From the NCBI GenBank assembly GCA_963921195.1, contig CAWUER010000493.1, positions 20,645-84,644 on the forward strand: DNA of 64,000 nt, read 5' to 3'. Below the pieces are notes generated by a model, which saw only the letters and a list, made by a program, of their open reading frames with translations, was not told the origin of the DNA and did no database searches. A program made the translations under genes and the position numbers. Shown here piece after piece: positions 56,797 through 64,000 of the stretch. Position 1 is the first letter of the stretch; every line of letters starts with the position of its first letter. This stretch comes from Pegoplata infirma. Its lineage: Eukaryota; Arthropoda; Insecta; Diptera; Anthomyiidae.

Positions 56797-58085
56797 CAAG
56801 TAAGAAAGCTATATTCGGCTGTGCCAAATCTTTAAATAACCTCCACAATGTTAACCAATGCACTATGGTTTCGCAGATGACCTTTCTTGGCCAAATTTCA
56901 ATTATATCAAAATTGATTTTATAGAAAATCGTTAACACTTACAAACAACAGAAAACATATTTTGTTTTTGTATGCACTCATTTACCGTTCAAAAACAAAT
57001 TTAGCCTAAAATAAAAAAACTTATTTTTTAAATTTTTTCAATTATTTTTTGAGTTAAAGACAAAAAACATAGAGTAAATATAGAGGCGAAGGCGTCAAAA
57101 ATTGAGTTGTCAAAGAACAACTTGTACACATGTATTTGTTGACAAAGTACGACATGTAAACGTGTATTGTGTTTTTAATTCACATCGACAACGTACGTGT
57201 GAGAAATTAGAAAAAGATAGTGATATTAGTTTTTCTTTCACCTTCGTTTCTATGTATACTCTATGACAAAAAATGTCTTATAATATTATACATGGAAAAC
57301 AAAAGAATTATAACAATTTTTAACACAAAACCTATTTCAAACCAAAATTTTTTCCATTTTTGTAATTTTGGCCAAGAAAAGTGATGATCGGAACCATAGT
57401 GCAATGTAAATATTGAAAAAACAAAAAAAAATATTTTAGAAGTATGTATGTATGTATATATGTATGTATGTATGTATGTATGAAAATTATATAAAAATTA
57501 TGAAAATTATATAAGACCAACCACGTGTATGACACATACTAAGTATTTTTTACTTCTATTGATACAAATAACAACTAACAAGAACACAAACCAAAAAAAA
57601 CACCAACAACTACAAAATGGCACGCTACCACGCCATACTGTGGAGGTTTATATCGAAACTCATCTCGATTGGTCATAGCTTATTAACCCCTGCACCGATT
57701 TTGCCATAATTGCTACCAAAATAACCAGAAAAACAATAAAATATGAACGTATTTAAAATTTTATTTGAATATGTCAGCCATGAGCCAAGATAAATCATTT
57801 TAAAATTTTGGGTTAAATTTCTGGTGCCTCGCCCCATTGTGCGGTTCCGCCCAATTTTTTTGTGAGTGTTAGGAATGATAAAATTACCATAAATTTCAAG
57901 TTTCGTTTTCGATTTCAAAAAAAAATACATCAGTTTCTGCTTAGGAGAATTACGCAACTTTTGGTACCCCAAGCGTTTAAATTGGGTCCGGATTATTGCC
58001 AAAAACATGATTTCAACAGACAGACGGGCAGACAAACGGACATCGCTAGATCGACTTAAAATCGATCAAGGATCATGAATATATA
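56797..58085 (-). mobile_element. GTCY repeat, ~1.3-kb subtype, split by foldback copy 3 (continues 60013-60113)
   Basis: Minus strand: start at 60113 (TATACCATCCACTTTGGTGA), to TATA beside the foldback at 60013, then resumes at 58085 (TATATATTCATGATCC) and ends at the ATTTGGCACAGCCGAATATA / CTTACTTGTTACA terminal hairpin near 56797. Relative of 40309-41549. ORF 57673-58035 is repeat sequence. Confidence 0.88.
57443..57484. repeat. (ATGT)n microsatellite
   Basis: About ten GTAT units with one GTATATAT interruption, inside the GTCY repeat copy. Confidence 0.85.
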
Positions 58086-60012
58086 TGGGGCATTCCATGT
58101 GAAATCGGACACTTTGAAAAACTTTTTTTTTAGATTTTCCCAATTTGCTTACAGTTTTTAGTACCCTTCGAAAACTCCTTCGTGGTAAATTTTCAGATTT
58201 TTTCAATGACCCGTTCAAAAGATATCGAATTTTTAAAAATTGGTAGTTTGTTCCTTTACTCAAACTTCTTTTAATCATAACTTCTTCCATAATGGTCCAA
58301 ATTTCAAATTTTTTTTTTTCAAAATTTTTGTTTTTCTACGCACTTTAAAAAAAAATAATACCTAAAAATTCTTAAAAGCGCTCTAGTATGCGATTTTTAA
58401 GTTTTAAAATTTAAATCTAATTTTTGAAAATGTTTGTACTCTTCGATTTTTTTGAAATTTTTTTGTGTAAAACTTCTATCAATTCTACAAATTTTTTGCC
58501 CAGGAGGATCGTGGGATAACGATTATTACTATTTTTTAAAATTTTTTGAAAAAATTTTATTGTAATTTTCCAATCTTAAAATCATTTCTACTGTTCCAAT
58601 GGTGCGTCATAGAGGGGTCCTTTATAAGACCGACCCCCATTAATTTTTACGTCTTAACATTTCTTTGGAACAAACTAATACCCTATCTCCAATTTCTAAG
58701 GGGGCTCCCACACAAGACGACATTTTTTACAATTTGTTCCAACCGCTCTAACTTCCCTAATAGTGCCCTTAGAGCAACAAAATGTATGACCGACCCACAA
58801 TATTTTTTTAGTCCAAACATTTTCTCTGAACACACCTACCCTATATCTTTTACTGTTAAGGCGCTCCCTATACAATTTATTTTATTTTTTGTAAATTTGA
58901 TTTATTTAACCAGCTTCTACCGGTCCAATGCTGCGTCCGAGAGAGGTCATTAGTGAGACCGACCCCCATTTATTTTTACCCTACAACATTTTTTCAAAAC
59001 ATACATACGCCCTGTCTCCACTCCCTAAGTAGGCTCCCATACAAATAACAGTTGGAGCAAATTTTATAAAAACGTAATTTTGTATGGGAGCCTACTACTT
59101 AGGTAGTTGAGATAGGGCGTAGGTATATTTTGAAAAAATGTTGTAGGGTAAAAATAAATGGAGGTCGGTCTCACTAATGACCCCTCTCGGACGCACCATT
59201 GGACTGGTAGAAGCTGATTAAATAAAACAAATTTACAAAAAATAAAAAAAATTGTATGGGGACCGCCTTAACAGTAAAAGATAGAGGGTAGGTGTGTTTA
59301 GAGAAAATGTTTGGACTAAAAAAATATTGTGGGTCGGTCATACATTTGATTAGAGCGGTTGGAACAAATTTTAAAAAATGTCGTTTTGTGTTGGAGCCGC
59401 CTTAGAAATTGGAGATAGGTTATTAGTTTGTTCCAAAGAAATGTTAAGACGTAAAAATTAATGGGGGTCGGTTCTATAAAGGACCCCTCTATGACGCACC
59501 ATTGGAGCAGTAGAAATGATTTTAAGATTGGAAAATTACAATAAAATTTATTCAAAAAATTTTAAAAAATAGTAATAATCGTTATCCCACAATCCTCCTG
59601 GGCAAAAAATTTGTAGAATTGATAGAAGTTTTACACAAAAAAATTTCAAAAAAATCGAAGAGTACAAACATTTTCAAAAATAAGATTTAAATTTTAAAAC
59701 TAAAAATCGCATACTAGAGCGCTTTTAAGAATTTTTTGGGATTTTTTTTTAAGAAGTGAGTAAAAAAACAAAAATTTTGAAAAAAAAAAAATTGAAATTT
59801 GGACCATTATTGAAGAAGTTATGATTAAAAGAAGTTTGAGTAAAGGAACAAACTACCAACTTTAAAAATTCGATATCTTTTGAACAGGTCATTAAAAAAA
59901 TCTGAAAATTTACCACGAAGGAGTTTTCGAAGGGTACTAAAAACTGTAAGAAAATTGAGAAAATCTAAAAGAAAAGTTTTTCAAAGTGTCCGATTTCACA
60001 TGGAATGCCCCA
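58086..60012. mobile_element. TGGGGC foldback element, complete, 1927 bp (copy 3)
   Basis: TGGGGCATTCCATGTGAAAT and ATTTCACATGGAATGCCCCA ends with TA at 58084-58085 and 60013-60014. Outer arms and inner ~165-bp modules as in copy 2, centre near 59050 (AACAGTTGGAGCAAATTTTA). One module in the right arm is shortened near 59345. Mirror ORFs (58066, 58546, 59316, 59880) are arm sequence. Confidence 0.92.
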
Positions 60013-60185
60013 TATACTTTATGGGGTCCTTACCCAATATTTCAATGCGTTACATAGGGAATGATAAACTTATATATACCCTCTATCACCAAAGTGGATG
60101 GTATAAAAAAAATATGAATAAAAAGATTGATTAAAAAAATTTTTGATAAAAAAATTAATTGGTGTAAAAAAATTTCAAGTAAAAA

Positions 60186-60300
60186 CAAGCAAGAGTGTTA
60201 AATTCGACAGTGCCGAATATTTAATAGCCTCTAACACGATATAAAAAATAAAAAAGGGGTTAATAGGAAGACTTGTGCTTAAACGTTCAATGAAGTGAGC
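60186..60300 (-). mobile_element. GTCY repeat 3'-end fragment
   Basis: AACAAGCAAGAGTGTTAAAT, TCGACAGTGCCGAATAT then TAATAGCCTC is the terminal hairpin end of another copy in the same orientation as the neighbour, separated by A-rich ATTGATAAAAA sequence. It fades into AT-rich sequence up to the Helitron. Confidence 0.6.
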
Positions 60301-60479
60301 GCTCATTTGCGTTAATTTCAGATAAAAGACCTAGTTTTTTAGATCAACATCTCGATATTGAATCATTTTGCTCATGTCTGCATTTTATAGTGCATTTTTT
60401 GTGACTTAAAACTTTTTCTGATTCTTATATCATATTTTTGATATAGACTTAGCACATTTTCTTATAATTTTTTTTTTCA

Positions 60480-63121
60480 TCTATATATAAAAAGTAGTTG
60501 CGTGACTGACTGATGACTGACTGACATACTAATCACGCATCATCCCACAGCCCAAACCACTGAAGCTAGAGTCTTGAAATTTAGATTGTAGTTTCACCTC
60601 CTGGAATACATATCCGCTAAGACTGGGTTTTTGAAAATGTTGATTTTAAGGGGTAAAAACGAAGGGTTGAAAAAGGGGAAAAAGCGAGTACTTTGGTACT
60701 TTTTATTTTTTTTTTTAAAAAATTCAATTAATTTGAAATTTAAAATTTAGGATCCTGTAACGTAAAAACATTCCCAAAAAAAGAACTTTCCGAAAGTTCG
60801 GATTCCTAAGGGGTAAAAAATGGTACTTTGGTACTTTTTATATTTTTTGAAATTAAGGTCCTACAAAAATATTAAAATTTGCAATGGTGGTTCCAAAAAC
60901 GGAAAAAATTCTGAAAACGTACTTTTTCGAAATTCCGATTCTAAGGGGGGTAAAAAAACGAGTACTTTGGTACTTTTTATTTTTTCTGAAAAAAAATCCT
61001 ATTAATTCGAAAATTGGAATGTAGGATCCTCTAACGGAAAAACATTCCCAAAAAAAGTACTTTCTGGAAATTCGGATTCCTAAGGGTAAAAAGGGGTAAA
61101 AAATTGTACTTTGGTACTTTTTATATTTTTTTAAATTAAAGTCCTACAAAAAAATTAAAATTTGCATTGTTGTTTCCAACAATGAAAAAAAATTATGAAA
61201 AAGTACTTTTTCGAAATACCGATTCTAAGGGAGGTAAAAACCGAGCACTTTGGTACTTTTTACTTTTTCTGAAAAAAAATCCTATTAATTTGAAAATTGG
61301 AATGTAGGATCCTCCAACGGAAAAACATTCCCAAAAAAAGCACTTTCTGGAAATTCGGACTCCTAAGGGTAAAAAGTGGTAAAAAAATTTACTTTGGTAC
61401 TTTCTAAATTTTTTGAAATTAAGGTCCTACAAAAAAATTTTAAAATGTTAGTTCCAACAACGGGAAAAATTTTGAAAAACTACTTTTTCGAAATTCCGAT
61501 TCTAATGGGGGTAAAAAAGTGTATTTTGGTACTTATTATAATTCCTGAAATAATGGTCCTGGAAACTTTAAATTTGGAATGCACGGTCATTTAGCGAAAA
61601 AAGATTTCTAAAGAAGGCAAAGAATTTTTTGTTTTTTAGCGCATGTAAGCGCATATTCGGAACGGAATGAAAGCCACATAGGACTAATCGGCATGGAACA
61701 GGGAATCAAATGGAATAAAACAGGGAACGAAATGGGGACTTGAAATTTGGAATGTAGGTGCGCTTCCCAAAATATAGATCCTTCAAGGCTGAGTTTTTGA
61801 AAATGTTGATTGGATTTTTTTAAATAATGATTATATGGGGGTAAAACGGGTAAAAAAGGTATTTTGGTACTTTTTATATATACCTAAATAATGGTTTAAA
61901 TTTGGAATGTAGCATCCCATGCTTTAATAAAGGTCTTAAAAACTTAAAATTAGAAATGTAGGATCCAACAACAGAAAAAACTATGAAAAATTTACTTTTT
62001 GGAAATTCCGATTCCGATCTAAGGGGATAAAAACGAGTAACATGGTACCTCTTATATTTTCTAAAATAATTATGATGGAAATTTGGAACGTAAGATTGTC
62101 TAGCGAAATAAAATATTCCCAAAAGAATAACTTTTGGAAATTCTGATTCCTAAGGAAAATAATTAAAAAAGGGAATTATATATTCTAAAATAATGATCCT
62201 ATTAACTTGAAATTTGGAATAAAGCATCCTCTAACGTGAAAAAATCCCCCAAAAAATTACTTTTTGGTACTGTTTACATATTCATAATATATGATCCAAC
62301 AACAGAAAAAAATCTGTAAAAAGTACTTTTTTCGAAATTTCGATTCTAAGGGAGTAAAAACGAGCACTTTGGTACTTTTCATATTAACTGAAATAATGGT
62401 CCTGGAAACTTGAAATTTTAAATGTTGGATCGTCTAGCGAAAAAAAACATTCCCAAAAGATTTTTTTTTTTTAATTCAGATTCCTAAGGAGTTAAAGGGG
62501 TACTTTTTATATTTTCTGAAACAAAATAAGGGGGAAAATGACTCTTTTTAATTTAATAATCTTATATCTGGAAACTCTTTTGTTCTTTAACGGCTACTAT
62601 TTGAAAAGGAATGAACACCACATTGAACGAAACTGAATGGAGCAGGGAACCAAATGGAATATAACAGGGAACGAAATGGAATGAAACTGAAAATGAAAAT
62701 GTTTTAAATTTTTTTTTTTTAATTTTTTTTACTAAATTTTTTTGTACTAAAATTTGTTTATCAATTAATTTTTCAGTAATTCAGCAAATACATATTTGTT
62801 CATATTTTTACTAATTTATTTCGTTAAATTTTTGACTAAAAGTTTTGTTTACTCAATTTTTTTTTTTTTTGCTCAAATTAATAAATCAATGTTGTTTTTT
62901 TAATAACATAAGACCGTCTTAAAGTTGATGTAGTATTTATTATATCAACTGATGTATTTGGTATTTTATTGTAAGTGTTGTGATCATCATAAGCACAGTT
63001 TTTGTAAAGGATTAAGACATATATAAAGATTACATAGCGAAAAGTTCCAAAAATGGGTCATTTATTATCATTATGAAATTTTTCTGTATTTACGGGCAAC
63101 GAACTACCCTGCGCACGCTAG
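60480..63121 (+). mobile_element. Non-autonomous Helitron, copy 2 (2642 bp)
   Basis: TCTATATATAAAAAGTAGTT start after A, GGGCAACGAACTACCCTGCG, CACGCTAG end before T. Same order of blocks as copy 1 at 25635, but about 820 bases shorter, chiefly through fewer array units. ACTTTGGTACTTTTTA repeats at about 60690, 60826, 60964, 61110, 61247, 61391 and 61522. No Rep/helicase. ORFs at 60820, 61376 and 61874 are array sequence. Confidence 0.87.
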
Positions 63122-63542
63122 TTATTAATAAAGCCATTTAAACTTATCAAAATTTACTCCTTTATATCCAAAAACATTTGCTGGGAAATATATTTTTTTT
63201 TGGTTTATGCATATATATTCGTATACATTTTTATGACAAATGTTTGGCATATGGTCTCAAAACATGTTAAATATGGTTGTATTCCAATTTTTTTTTCCTG
63301 AGACTCTTGTTCATGGCATACATGTTAATAACATATTTGGAGTTATGGCAGGGAATAAATAACTTTTTTTAGGAAATTTCTCACACCATGTATGACTTTT
63401 TTTTCATACATATGTTAAGTTATACAAATTTATACAGGTGTCTCCCCTTGTGCTTTAATTCAAAGTCATTAAGATGCTTATAAATTGCTTACAGTGGTAA
63501 AATTAAATCTCATTAAATTTAAGAAAAAAAAATACTTATGTA
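63122..63542. other. AT-rich spacer
   Basis: ACATATGTTAA and ACATGTTAATAACATATTT-like words recur near 63255-63335, nothing else recognised. Confidence 0.4.
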
Positions 63543-64000
63543 TGGGGCATTCCATGTCAAATCGGACATTTTGAAATTTTTTTTTTTAGATTTTCCCAAT
63601 TTGTTTACAGTTTTTAGTACCCTTCGATAACTCCTTCGTGGTAAATTTTCATATTTTTATGATGACCCGTTCAAAAGATATCGAATTTAAAAAATTAGTA
63701 GCTTGCTCCTTTACTCAAAATTCTTTTACTTCTTCAATAATGGTCCAAATTTCATTTTTTTTTTTCAAAATTTTTGTTTTTTTGCGTACTTTCTAAAAAA
63801 AAAAATCCCAAAAAATTCTTAAAAGCGTTCTAGTATGCGATTTTTATATTTAAATCTCATTTTTTAAAATGTTCGTACTCTTCGATTTTTTTGAAATTTT
63901 TTCGTGTAACACTTCTATCGATTCTACAAATTTTTTTCCCAGGAGGATCGTGGGATGACGATTATTACTATTTTTTAAATTTTTTGAAAAAATGTATTGT
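63543..64000. mobile_element. TGGGGC foldback element, copy 4, left arm start (cut by window end)
   Basis: TGGGGCATTCCATGTCAAAT after TA at 63541-63542, then the outer arm sequence of copies 2 and 3 up to the window edge. Confidence 0.88.

Overview
The window looks like a transposon-packed, AT-rich intergenic or heterochromatic stretch of an insect genome, most likely a higher fly. The reasons are at least a dozen copies of a dispersed repeat with a (GTCC/GTCT)n core and TATACCCTCCAC...GAGGGTATA end hairpin (the mini-me/DINE type described from Diptera), together with mariner, Tc1, RTE, LOA and Ty3/gypsy elements. I found no host protein gene, no intact tRNA or rRNA gene and no CRISPR. All recognisable coding sequence belongs to transposable elements, and all of it is broken or partial. 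Most other short ORFs are shadows of repeats.

Layout. 1-6723: 3' part of a Ty3/gypsy LTR retrotransposon (gag, protease, RT/RNase H, integrase, an unrecognised third ORF, and a complete 1.6-kb 3' LTR that carries an array of paired hairpins). It sits in a GTCY repeat. 6724-9321: GTCY repeat pieces, one arm of a large foldback element, a small MITE and a T-rich minisatellite. 9330-17294: a hAT-like shell opened by insertions (GTCY repeat, 1.9-kb foldback, broken RTE retrotransposon with its own MITE). 17298-19791: small hairpins and a 2.05-kb foldback. 20681-23954: GTCY repeats nested with foldback and TA-type MITEs. 25535-29234: a tRNA-derived SINE split by a 3.46-kb non-autonomous Helitron. 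29475-31539: a foldback split by a palindromic Tc1 derivative. 31540-33568: two tandem GTCY repeats. 34597-36600: a MITE and a palindromic minisatellite with a hAT-like insertion. 37530-39458: a 1.93-kb foldback. 40309-45545: GTCY repeats, second SINE copy, hAT-like element. 47156-47554: mariner transposase remnant. 48284-49815: hAT-like MITE, direct-repeat element and a hAT end. 50108-56290: a four-layer nest ending in a nearly intact LOA-type non-LTR retrotransposon. 56797-60113: GTCY repeat split by another 1.93-kb foldback. 60480-63121: second Helitron copy. 63543-64000: start of a fourth copy of the same foldback.

How the parts relate. The nested order gives a relative history: GTCY repeats are the oldest layer and hosts for most others. 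Foldbacks of the TGGGG/TGAGG family sit at repeated TA positions inside them. LTR, LOA, Tc1-derived and Helitron insertions are later. Autonomous sources for the Helitron, hAT, foldback and MITE families are not in the window.

Limits. All homology calls come from reading motifs. Boundaries given by terminal repeats plus target-site duplications are good to a few bases; others are approximate.
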